A stretch of DNA of 64,000 nucleotides, taken from NCBI RefSeq assembly GCF_029542785.1, contig NC_083370.1, positions 1,178,001 through 1,242,000 of the forward strand, given 5' to 3'. Made by a program: the position numbers and the translations under genes. Under the pieces are notes generated by a model. It was not told the origin of the DNA and did not search any database. It saw only the letters and a list, made by a program, of their open reading frames with translations. Position 1 is the first letter of the stretch. Every line of letters starts with the position of its first letter. This DNA is from Malassezia japonica (lineage: Eukaryota; Basidiomycota; Malasseziomycetes; Malasseziales; Malasseziaceae). Positions 1 to 9,252 of this stretch are shown in pieces.

Positions 1-1364
1 CCAACGTCGGTGTCCAGCTCTTTGTCGGTGGCGAAAGCCCGCGCATGCAGCGCAAGACCTGGCAGACGACGCCCCGCGACGTGGTCGTCGCGACGCCGGG
101 CCGTCTGCTCGACATGTTGCAGGACGAGAAGCTTGCGGATGCAATCGGTACCACGCAGACGCTTGTCTTGGACGAGGCCGACATGCTGCTCGAGATGGGT
201 TTCCGCGAAGATATCCAAAAGATTATCAACTACCTCCCCAGCACCGAAGAGCGCGCGACGATGCTCTTTAGTGCGACGGTCAACAAGAACATTGAGCGCA
301 TCGCCCGCGCAACGCTCCATCCGAACCACCGTTTCATCGACTGCGTGCCGCCCGGCGAGGACAATGTGCACACCCGTATTCCCCAGTACGTCACGACGAT
401 TGCGGACGCTGCCGACCTCCTGCCCCATGTCCTGCGCCTCATTGCGCGCGACCAGCTGGAGCACGGCGCCAAGTCCAAGGTGATGCTCTTCTGCCCTACG
501 ACCAAGGTCACGCAGGCGCTCTCGCTCCAGCTCCAGGAAGTGCGTGCGCAGCTCCCTGCGGAGAACGAGACGATGGTCTTTGATATCCACAGTGGGCGCG
601 AGCAGGCGCAGCGCTCCAAGATCAGCCAGCGCTTCCGCATGTGCAAGGCCAATCCGAGTGTGATGGTGACGAGTGACGTGAGTGCGCGTGGCGTCGACTA
701 CCCCGGCGTGACGCAAGTCATTCAGCTCGGCATCCCGAGCTCCAAGGAGCTGTACGTGCACCGTGTCGGTCGTACTGGCCGTGGCGGCAGCGACGGCCGC
801 TCGGACCTCGTCGTGTCCGACTTTGAGTCGGGCTTTGTCACGTTCGAGCTGCAGGACATGCCGCTGCAGCCGCTCGCTGCCGGTAAGCTCGCTGCCGAGG
901 TCGCAAGCATGGCCGAGGCACTCGATGCGGAGCCCCCGCGCCCCCGCGCCAAGCTCTTCCGGGGCAAGAAGCGCACCGAGGTTCCGGTGCAGCTCCAGGA
1001 CTACTGCCCGGCGGCGCCGCGCCTCACCGATGAGGTGCTGCGCAGGGCCGTCGACGAGGCGCGGTACAGTCTCCTGGACGAGCCGACGTCGCGCCGCATG
1101 TTTACAAGCCTTCTTGGCTTTTACATGAGCCACATCCAGGAGCTGCGCACGAACAAGCGTAACCTCCTCGACGCAATCAGCGAGTGGATGGTCGGCACGT
1201 CGGGCCTCACCGAGCGCCCGACGCTCTCGTCGTTTGCGCTGCAGCAGATGGGTATCTTTGGCGGCCCCAACAAGGACCGCGGCCAGGACCGCGGCAGGGC
1301 ACGCCCCCGCAGCGACCGCGCGCCGCGCAAGAGCTTCGCCAAGCGGGGCAAGGACCGTTGGTAA
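1..1364 (+). CDS. MSS116: Mitochondrial DEAD-box RNA helicase, Mss116-like (5' partial)
   Basis: The reading frame is open from base 3 and the start lies outside the window. Seen: motif Ib TPGRLLD, the DEAD box in VLDEADMLLEMGF, SAT motif in LFSATVNKN, and motif VI YVHRVGRTGRGG, followed by an approximately 180-residue C-terminal extension ending in an Arg/Lys-rich tail. The order and spacing (IERIARATLHPNH, then a conserved IPQYV stretch, then TSDVSARGVDYPGV) match the Mss116/Cyt-19 branch, which remodels group I/II intron RNAs and assists mitochondrial translation. The basic tail fits the RNA-tethering tail known in that family. Mitochondrial location is inferred, because the N-terminus with the presequence is missing. 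No intron is apparent. It could be another Mss116-class paralogue, so the symbol is family-level. The stop is 32 bp from the convergent ORC3 stop. Confidence 0.85.
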   Translation, partial: NVGVQLFVGGESPRMQRKTWQTTPRDVVVATPGRLLDMLQDEKLADAIGTTQTLVLDEADMLLEMGFREDIQKIINYLPSTEERATMLFSATVNKNIERIARATLHPNHRFIDCVPPGEDNVHTRIPQYVTTIADAADLLPHVLRLIARDQLEHGAKSKVMLFCPTTKVTQALSLQLQEVRAQLPAENETMVFDIHSGREQAQRSKISQRFRMCKANPSVMVTSDVSARGVDYPGVTQVIQLGIPSSKELYVHRVGRTGRGGSDGRSDLVVSDFESGFVTFELQDMPLQPLAAGKLAAEVASMAEALDAEPPRPRAKLFRGKKRTEVPVQLQDYCPAAPRLTDEVLRRAVDEARYSLLDEPTSRRMFTSLLGFYMSHIQELRTNKRNLLDAISEWMVGTSGLTERPTLSSFALQQMGIFGGPNKDRGQDRGRARPRSDRAPRKSFAKRGKDRW

Positions 1365-1396
1365 TCCTGTACTATACATAGATCGCTACGCATCCG

Positions 1397-3634
1397 CTAC
1401 TCTGGCGCGCCGTCCACGGGCAGGTCCCAAACCGTGCGGCACAGGTGCTCGACCTTGCGCCCGGTGGGGCCAAGCAAGCCCATGTACGCGAGCTCGTTGA
1501 TCGCAAGCGCAAAGCGCACCTGCACCGCGCGAGCATCGAGGTGGAGCTCGGTGTGCTGCTGCCGCGCATCGCCTTCGAGCGACTGTACAAACGCATCGAG
1601 CCAGTCGGCAAGGTTGATAAACTTGCCCGAGTCCTTGTACAGCGAGTAGAGGCGGCACACGTCGGGGATCTCGGCGCCGCGCGTCTCGGCGAGCGTCGCA
1701 CGCAGCTCGTCGACGTCGGAAATGCCCATGAGTTTTTCCGGCCAGTCTCCGTCGCCGTCGGCGAGGCGCTGGCCAGAGGCGACATTGGCCGCCGCGCGCA
1801 TCGTCGCGAGCGTCTCGCTCGGCGCGTCGAGCGCAAGCAGGATACCAGCGCGCGCGGCGCCTTCGAGCGCACACGACAGGGGCTCGGCAAAGTCGTACGT
1901 CCAAATTGCCGCGCCAAGGCCGGTCGGCGCCGCGTCTTGCATCTGCGCCCAGGTCTGCGCAATGTACTGTGCCAAGGTGCGCGTGGCCTTCTTGGACGTG
2001 AGGCGCCGCAGCTCGTGGCGCGCGTCCTCGACAACCTGTGCAGCATCCGCGTCGAGCGCGGGGGTATACGAAGCGAGCTGCGCATCGAGCGTGTGCGTCA
2101 GCGCCTCGGTCTCGGACGCCGGTACGGTGCCGGCGAGGTGCTCGAGCAGCGCACGCAGTTGGGCCGAGCTCGGCGTCGTGGGCGTCAGCACATAGGCCGG
2201 CTCGCGGCCCATGGAAAAGTCGGTATACGGCACCGGGAGCTCCAACGCGGTCGCGATGCACGCCGAGTAGCTGAGGCGCGTGCCTTGCATGTCGGACATG
2301 TGCGTGTGCTCCAAGAGCGACTGGACGATTGCGAGCATCACGATGCGCAGCGCCGCGGCAGTAGCAAGCTCGGTATGCAGCCGCGGCAGCGCGTCGAGCA
2401 TGTTCTGTGGGCTGCGCAGCGTGTCCTTTAGGTTGGGCGGCAGCGTGCCGCCTTGGGCCATGCACGGCGCGACCATGGCGAGGCGCATCGCCGCGGTCAT
2501 CTCATCCGTCCAGTGCCGCTCGAGGTGGTCGAGCGTCGGGATGCGCTTGACCCACGCCGAAAGGGGCTGCGTGGAAAAGTGGTGCAAGTACGCAAGGCGC
2601 ACGACCTGTGCGACGCTCTCCCAGCTCGGCTCGACGTGCCAAAAGCGGCGGCGCACCAGCTCAAAGACACTGCGGCCCAGCCACAACCCCGAGGTCGGCC
2701 GCAAAAAGAACGGGCAGACGACGCGCTCCCAGAACGCGGTCTTGTCGGGAAAAACACATGATGCGATGTCCATCAGCTGCAGGACACGCGGCGTGCACGT
2801 CGTCGAGAGCCACAGCGTCGGTGTATGCAGGTCCGACGGCATCCGTGCGCGGGGAAGCACAGGGAGTGCTGCCGTATACAGAAACGCGACGCGCAGCTCG
2901 ACGTGCTCCGCCACCCTGCTCCATGAGAGCACGGCCTGCAGGACATCGTTGAGCGGCGCGGCGGCAAAGCGCTCAGGGCTACATACGAGGAGCACGATCG
3001 GCGCTTGGCGTTGGCCCGTCTGCGCAGCGTACCGGTCGAGCAGATCAAGATCGCTGGGGTCGTGCTCCTCGCAGAGTGCCGCAAGCGCCGCGCGCCGCGC
3101 GTCGAGGTCGGCCAGCGCCCAGTGCGCCAGATCCTGGCCTTCCCAGTGCTCGGCGAGCTGCGCGATGCTTTCCGCGACGAAAGACGCGAGGCCCGTCGCG
3201 AGATTTGGGCACTGCGCGGGGCTAAGCGATACACACACCTGCTCCCCCAGCACTCGCTGCAGCAAGGCAGGAAGCTGCTCGTAGGCCGCGCTGCCCGAAG
3301 CTGCGTCAGTCGAGCGACGTACCATCGATTGCAAGCGTTCTTACTCCCGACGTCCCCCGTTTCGCGAGCTTTTCACACACCTCGTGCGCATACGCATCGT
3401 AGAGCGTCTCTACCAGCGCCTGTGTGAGCCGCAGAACCTACCTCGAGCTGCGACCGTGCGGCATTCCAGCACGTCTGAAACGCGTCGAAGCGCGCGTCTG
3501 CTGCGTACCGCCCCCGCTCGAGCGCCTCAAACCCTGGGAGTACCGGCTGTTCCGCATGTCCCGGCTCGTAGGAATACACAGTGATCGGCTGCGTGAGCCA
3601 ATCCACCTACCTCGGTGTCGAGCCCCCCCTCCAT
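1397..3634 (-). CDS. ORC3: Origin recognition complex subunit 3
   Basis: Four exons on the minus strand: 3634-3611, 3588-3442, 3419-3323 and 3300-1397, separated by three introns of exactly 22 nt. Lengths (24+147+97+1904) give an uninterrupted 723-residue protein. Similarity to Orc3 is seen in the region following LLVCSPERFAAAPL (AAA-like core) and in VVRLAYLHHFSTQPLSAW, the well conserved Orc3 segment; total length suits the family (about 620-720 residues). Orc3 is part of the six-subunit ATPase complex that marks replication origins and loads MCM. It carries no intact Walker motif, as expected for this subunit. The start gives a short first exon of 8 codons (begins MEGGLDTE); an alternative start further upstream would run into the PIS1 promoter. 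It is divergent to PIS1, with 59 bp between start codons. Confidence 0.85.
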
Positions 3635-3693
3635 CGTCGCCTTCGCGTGCGGGGCAATTCGGCCGAGCGACCTTCGTTGCGGCGACGATCGAC

Positions 3694-4553
3694 ATGCCGG
3701 CAGCGAAGCGCGGAAAGCAGAGCACGCCGCGCCGTAAGGCCAGCGCGGAGCAGGCTGTTGTACACGAAAAGGCGGAGAATGTCTTTTTGTTTGTGCCGAA
3801 CCTGATCGGCTATGCGCGAGTGATCCTCGCTTCGATTTCGCTCTACTTTATGCGTGACAACCCTCGTGTGTGCACTGTGCTCTACGGTGTCTCGTGCCTT
3901 TTGGACGTGTTTGACGGGATGCTTGCGCGCCGCCTGGACCAGAGCACCAAGTTTGGAGCTGTGCTGGATATGGTCACGGACCGGTATGTGGCGGTTCTGA
4001 CGCAGGTGTACGACGTCGTGTCTGCTGTGCTTCCTGGGCGCCGCGTACCCCCGCTGTGCGCTGCTGTTCATGTTCCTGGTGACGCTTGACTTTAGCAGCC
4101 ACTACATCCACATGTACAGCACGCTCGTGACGGGCAACAAGTCGCACAAGGTCATTGACTCGAGCCGCTCGCGTATTCTTTCGATGTACTATACCGACAC
4201 GGTACGTCGCCCGACTTACCCAGCGTGTGCTTTTCCTTTTCTGTGCCGGCAACGAGCTCTTTTTCGTGTGCCTGTACCTGATGGCGTTTTACAAGCAGCC
4301 GTTGGACCTCGACGTGCTCGCCATCATGCCCAAGTCCCTCGTGGCTGCGATTGCGACGGAAAAGAGCGGATGGGTGTACTATGTTCTGCACTCTTACGTC
4401 CCCTCGTTGACCTGGCCTCAGATCCTTGGCGCGGTGACGTTCCCTGTGTGCGCGGGCAAGCAGATCATCAACTGCGTCCAGTTCTGGAAAGCGGCCAAGA
4501 CGCTCGCCGACATCGACGTGCAAGAGCGCCGCGCCCGCCGCAGCAAGAAGTAA
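3694..4553 (+). CDS. PIS1: CDP-diacylglycerol-inositol 3-phosphatidyltransferase
   Basis: Exons 3694-3983, 4006-4201 and 4224-4553 with two 22-nt introns; splicing yields 271 residues. The CDP-alcohol phosphatidyltransferase motif is visible (DVFDGMLARR followed by GAVLDMVTDR, i.e. the DG..AR...G...D...D pattern), and the second Asp motif is completed across intron 1. After that TSCLLCFLG, a SHKVID box and VLFLFCAGNEL match eukaryotic PI synthase specifically. The enzyme makes phosphatidylinositol from CDP-DAG and myo-inositol in the ER. Multi-pass membrane protein with a short basic N-terminus and a lysine-rich C-terminus (ends RRSKK, a possible ER retention signal). Somewhat longer than yeast Pis1 (220 residues). 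Confidence 0.93.
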
Positions 4554-4654
4554 GCGCACCTGCGTGTGCATGCCGTCACGGAAAAGGCTGGGCCTAGCTC
4601 AGCCGTCACAGCATCTAGAGCACAATGCATGAACTGTTCGCATTGGTATCTTGT

Positions 4655-5810
4655 CTATTGGTAGTCGAGGTAGTCGATATCCAGGAGATGCCACGACTTT
4701 TGCGGCCCCTCCTCGAGGTGGCGCGAGATGGTCTCGATGATCATCCACGTGATGCCGTGCGAAATGAAACTGCGCACGGCACTGATGCCCAGGCCGCGGT
4801 ACAGGCGCAGGAAGCGGTAGAGGGGTACGCCCATCACCTGGCGCCGTGACGCGCCGGTCGCGGCAGACGCGCTATCCGGCCCGTGCTCAAAGAGCAGCTG
4901 CTTAAACACCTGGCCTGCGCTCACCTTGGGCGAGCCAGCGAGGGCGTTGCGCTGTGCTTGCGTTTTGAGCAAATCGACAGGATACACGAGCAGCCACGAC
5001 AAAATGCCGGCCGTGGAGCCGATGAGAAATGAGAGGACAGGCGAAGGAATGCCCAGGGTCTGCTTCCGCGCTTCGAGGCGGTCGCCGACGGCACGAATGG
5101 TGTCATACAGGCCAAAGTAGAGTGCAGTACCGAGCGTGTCGCGCGCCATATGCAGCGGGAAGCCGAGGTAGAAGCCACGCAGGCCACCATGCGTGCGGAA
5201 GATATCCATCGCCGCCTGCGCGCCGGTCTGTGGCTTGAACGGCACCGCAGGCTGGCCGGGCGCGAGCCCTTTTTGCTTCTGCGAGTGGATCAAGAACTCG
5301 AGCTGGCGCTGCACCTTGACGAGCTCAAACGGCGCCGAGCCGCAGCTGATCACCGCGCCGCTCGTCACACCTCCGAGCGCGCCATAGAGTGCGGTGCGCC
5401 GCAGATCCTTATTCTCGTCCTTGCCAAAGCGCGCCGCCAGCCAGGACTTTGTGTTGGTATAGATGCTGAACGACGACGTGCGCACAAACGTGATCGTGAC
5501 CACGGGGATCGTGACACCGCGAAAGAGGCCACGTAACCCTTCCTCACGGATCACGGCTCGCGCACACGACCAGGCGCTGGGGTAGTACTTGACCTGCAGC
5601 CGGCTCTTGATGCTATCAAACTGGGTCAGCCATGGCACCTACAGGGAACGACGCAATGGTCGACACGAGCGACGCAGGGCCCGCCGAGGCTAGCGTGGGG
5701 TGCTCCTGCGCGAACTCATAAAAGAGGCGCTGCCGCTGCCGGTACAGCGACTCTAGGCGCGACACCATCGCGCTGGCCAGAGACCGACACGCTGCACGCA
5801 CGACCGGCAC
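4655..5810 (-). CDS. Mitochondrial carrier family (SLC25) protein
   Basis: Exon 1 5810-5643 and exon 2 5620-4655, one 22-nt intron, 377 residues. The intron falls inside the first carrier signature: exon 1 ends in ASFP and exon 2 begins FDSIKSRLQ, restoring a PxxxxKxR-type motif. A second signature is seen at APFELVKVQRQL and a third at YPVDLLKTQAQR, so the three-repeat carrier fold is complete, with glycine-rich GLRGLFRG and LYRGLG motifs after each. Carriers exchange metabolites across the inner mitochondrial membrane; the substrate cannot be assigned by reading. N-terminal about 40 residues are a polar extension. The gene begins only 54 bp downstream of the NPR2 stop on the same strand. 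Confidence 0.88.
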
Positions 5811-5864
5811 TTCTGCCCCGATGACTAATGCAGCGCGATTATTGGCACCGGGTTGCGCCGGAAG

Positions 5865-8077
5865 TTATAGGGCTATAATTTTGACGCGACTCGGCACTTC
5901 ACGCGTCGCGAACGGATCCAGGGCGGCGTTGGGGGAGGAAAGCGACGTGGCGGACTCGTGCGCGCCGGGACGCGTGCGCCCGGGGATCGCACTAAAGTAG
6001 CTGCCCGAATCGTAGCTGCGCCCACTGTTGGTGCGGTGCGTCGGCCAGGACATCCGTAGATCCGGCGTATGAATCGTGGAACGCTCCGCACCGTCCTCAT
6101 AGAGCATCCGGCTCACATCGACGGCCGCATAGGGCGAGCCGATCCACTGCAGCATGCGGTTCATCTCTCCCCAACTCATGCCAAAGCGCACGCACAGCTC
6201 GTCGTCGGAATGCAGGCCGTCGAGCAGCGAGGGCAACTCGGCGGGCACCGGCATCGGCAGCACGCCGCGGGGGGAACGCAGCGCCGAACGCGACCAGCCC
6301 GACTCTTCGCGGTAGGACATGGGCTCGGCCGCGCCGTACGCGAGGCTCGCAACGTCCATCGCCGTCACGGTCGGGCGGTGCGCCGACGTACGCGCCGAGG
6401 GGCGCGCGGCAAACTGTGCGCGCCGCGACGTCTCGGGGCGCGTAAAGGCGCTCATCGAAAAGAAGGACTCGTTGTCAGTAGCGCTGTCGAGCACCGGCGT
6501 CGCACCCGCAAACTGCAGCCACGATGACGCGGCAGAGCGCGCGGATGCCGTGCCGGCGTGCTGCGCGGCACTCGCCGCGGACGTCGGCGCAATGACCTCG
6601 GCGTTGCGGCGGGGCCACTCAGCCTCGACCTCGGCCGTGCGGTCCTCGTCGGAAAAGACAAGGTAGGGGTATCGGTGCACACGGCGCAGGAAGCCTTTGA
6701 TGATGCCAAACGTGACAAACCGGCGGATATCGATGCGCTGCGTACAGTCTCCCAGCTCGTCTGCCCACTCATAGAGCGTGCGGCCCTGGCGCAGCATCGA
6801 GTACATGCGCCACAGCTGGGGAACGGGCAGCGGCGTCTGCTTGGGCGCAGTGACGTACGCGGCACACTCGTGGCCGATCGCCTCGTCGTCCAGCATGCGT
6901 GCAGCTTGGGGGCGAATGGCATACATGTTGGAAAACTGAAAAATATCGATCAGAATTGCAAACGAGTAGTAGAGAAGATGCTCGATACACTGCTTCACCA
7001 GGAGCAGATCCGTATCGGCGAGCTGCGCAATGCGTTTCGCGTGGTTCACGCCGTTGATATGGGGCAGGAGCTTGACGAGCGTCAGGTCCCAGCTGCCATT
7101 CACGTGCTTGTCGAGATTCAGCAAAAGCACAGGGACGTCCCAGTCGTGCACACTTGGGGGGTTGGGATAGGAAGGAAAGAGCTTAAGGTTGATGGCATCG
7201 CGCACGGTTCGGCCCAGACCGTGAGGCGTGCGCTTTGAGCGGCTGTGCGACTCCGTCTTTGCGCCAGGCTCGCCTGTATCGCTTCCCAAGCTCGCCTGCG
7301 AGTCGGTGCGTGTGGGCGTCTCAAAGGACAGCGAGCGCAGCATATCGCCGCGTGGGCACTTGCCTGCCTGGTCGCGTACGCGCGCTAATGGGCCAGAGGC
7401 CTGTGCAATGAGCGCATCCAGCTCCGCAGGGTCGACCAGCGTGAGGTTGTTCTCTCCAGCCGGCTTCGGCGCAGTAAACATGCCATTATCGTCAGACAGC
7501 TCGGGAAGTGCGATAAATGTCTCGTAGTACACATTCAAGTCCTCGTACAGCTGCTCGACAATACCGTAGAGACGCGGCAAGTTTTCGAGGCGCGAGACAA
7601 ACGAGCTTTCTTCCTGGGGTTAGGCGCGCGACGTACCTCGAGCAGGCGCAGTGAGCGGCCGCATTTGCGCACAATCGGCTCGTACGCGCTCACATTCGCA
7701 CGGCTGTCAAACACAAAGCACAGATTAAAGATAAAGTTGTTGCGTTGGTACTTTTCCGCCTGCTGCAGCAGCACCGGGAAGCCCATGACCTTGTATGACC
7801 GCGGCGAATGTGGCGCAGTCGAGTGCGAGCGCACCTCGCACGTAATCAGGCGCCCACACAGCGGCGCCTTGGGGATCACATAGTCCGAGAGCGACGAAAA
7901 GTCAAGCATCGGGCGGCGCTGCGACGCAGCCTGCGGCGGCAATGGCGCATCGTGGTTCAAAAACGAGTCTTCTGGCATCTGGAACAAAACCTTGGGGCCA
8001 TCCACGGGGTGAAAGATCGCCAGGAACGTCGCCTCCAGGCGCGGCAGGAACGACGCCCCCATGCCCTGGCCGTCCAT
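5865..8077 (-). CDS. NPR2: Nitrogen permease regulator 2 (SEACIT/GATOR1 subunit)
   Basis: Exon 1 8077-7637 and exon 2 7613-5865 with a 23-nt intron, 729 residues. N-terminal longin-like half starts MDGQGMGASFLPRLEATFLA; the family core INLKLFPSYPNPP, VHDWDVPVLLL, WDLTLVKLLPHI and LIDIFQFSNMYA is unmistakable. Npr2 with Npr3 and Iml1 forms the GAP that switches off the Rag/Gtr GTPases and so TORC1 on amino-acid starvation. The middle-to-C-terminal part (after about residue 500) is a low-complexity Ser/Thr/Arg-rich insertion, longer than in yeast. Divergently arranged with the cyclase gene at 8126; only 48 bp separate the two start codons and hold a palindromic motif array. Confidence 0.9.
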
Positions 8078-8083
8078 CGTGGG

Positions 8084-8119
8084 AGCCCGATAGAGATCGG
8101 GCCCGATACTTATCGGGCT
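8084..8119. promoter_or_regulatory. Four-copy palindromic GCCCGATA array in a bidirectional promoter
   Basis: Within the 48-bp gap between the NPR2 and cyclase start codons the heptamer GCCCGAT occurs at 8085-8091 (+), as ATCGGGC at 8096-8102 (-), again at 8101-8107 (+) and as ATCGGGC at 8112-8118 (-). Adjacent copies form two back-to-back inverted repeats, and the centre is a 12-bp perfect palindrome. This looks like a bidirectional promoter bound by a dimeric factor; the factor is unknown to me. Confidence 0.6.
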
Positions 8120-8125
8120 ACCGCC

Positions 8126-9247
8126 ATGCGTTTGGGCTGGGGATGGTGCGCAGGACTGGCGTGGTGTGCGCTGGGCGCACAGGCGCTCGCCGATCGTGCA
8201 GAAATGCTCACGAGTGCGGAGTTGAACGGGATCCTTGCGGCTGATCCCGCGCAGCGCCTCGACTTTCGCAACCCAAACACGGTCCTGTCGCGGCTGCTTA
8301 TTCCCCGGGTGCCGGGCACAGAAAACAGCACGATTGCACGCGAGGCGATCGTATCGACCCTCTCGGAGCTCAGAGACGCACAGGGGAGTAAAAAGTGGCA
8401 CATCGAGACGCCGTCCTTCGAGGCGCAGACACCGGAAGGCGTGCGAAAAATGACCAACGTGATCGCGACGCGCGATCCGTCCGCGCCGCGCCGCCTGGTG
8501 CTCGCAGCCCACTACGACTCCAAGTTCTTTCCGCCAGGGCCGATGGAAGGGTTCATTGGTGCGACAGACAGCGCGGCGCCGTGCGCCGTGCTCCTCGACG
8601 TGGCCGTCGCCCTCGACACGTACCTGGACAAGCAGACAGAGCGCATGGCGCAGTGGCGCATGGCGCACCCCGGCTCGTCCGGCGACAGAGACGTGACACT
8701 ACAGCTGATTTTCTTGGACGGCGAAGAGGCGTTCCACAGCTGGACGCATACGGACTCGGTCTACGGCGCTCGTGACCTGGCCAACAGCTGGGCCGAGACT
8801 TGGGTCGTGCCCCACAACAAGCGGCACACGACGCGCCCGGGCTTTGCCGTGCGCGCGATCCAGCAGATTGAAAACTTTGTCCTGCTCGACCTGCTCGGCG
8901 CGCCGAATCCCCGGGTGCCCTACTTTTTCGAGCAGACCAAGTGGCTGCATACGCTTCTGCAGCAGATCGAGACGCGCCTCAGCAGCCGCCACGCACTCTA
9001 CCCCGATGACAAGCAGCGCAGTCCAATCATGGACGCGCGCCGCGGGCCTGCCGGCATCGAGGATGACCACCTTCCGTTCCTTGCCCAAGGCGTGCCGATC
9101 CTCCACCTGATTCCGGTGCCGTTTCCCATGGTCTGGCACCAGATCACAGACAATGTGCATGCGCTCGACTATGCCACGCTGTTTGCATGGTCCAAGCTGA
9201 TGCGTGTGTTTGTCGCAGAGTACCTTGGCCTTGGCCAGCAGAAATAG
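8126..9247 (+). CDS. Glutaminyl-peptide cyclotransferase-like M28 family protein
   Basis: Single exon, 373 residues. The N-terminus is a hydrophobic signal peptide or anchor (about residues 1-22, after MRLGWGW). Family motifs: LAAHYDSKF (metal-ligand His), FIGATDSAAP (bridging Asp), FLDGEEAF (Glu pair), LLDLLGAPNP, and a C-terminal ligand His in TDNVHALD; DDHLPFLAQGVPILHLI is the typical QC stretch. These enzymes convert N-terminal Gln/Glu into pyroglutamate in the secretory pathway, using one zinc. I chose the ATG at 8126 because upstream sequence is the shared NPR2 promoter and the signal peptide starts there. Ends 5 bp before the convergent SLH1 stop. Confidence 0.87.
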   Translation: MRLGWGWCAGLAWCALGAQALADRAEMLTSAELNGILAADPAQRLDFRNPNTVLSRLLIPRVPGTENSTIAREAIVSTLSELRDAQGSKKWHIETPSFEAQTPEGVRKMTNVIATRDPSAPRRLVLAAHYDSKFFPPGPMEGFIGATDSAAPCAVLLDVAVALDTYLDKQTERMAQWRMAHPGSSGDRDVTLQLIFLDGEEAFHSWTHTDSVYGARDLANSWAETWVVPHNKRHTTRPGFAVRAIQQIENFVLLDLLGAPNPRVPYFFEQTKWLHTLLQQIETRLSSRHALYPDDKQRSPIMDARRGPAGIEDDHLPFLAQGVPILHLIPVPFPMVWHQITDNVHALDYATLFAWSKLMRVFVAEYLGLGQQK

Positions 9248-9252
9248 ATACC

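Noticed and set aside
1445..2431. Long plus-strand frame (328 codons) antisense to ORC3.
   Set aside because: Arg-rich, no domain, and the opposite strand has a conserved four-exon gene; GC-rich codon bias leaves the antisense strand open.
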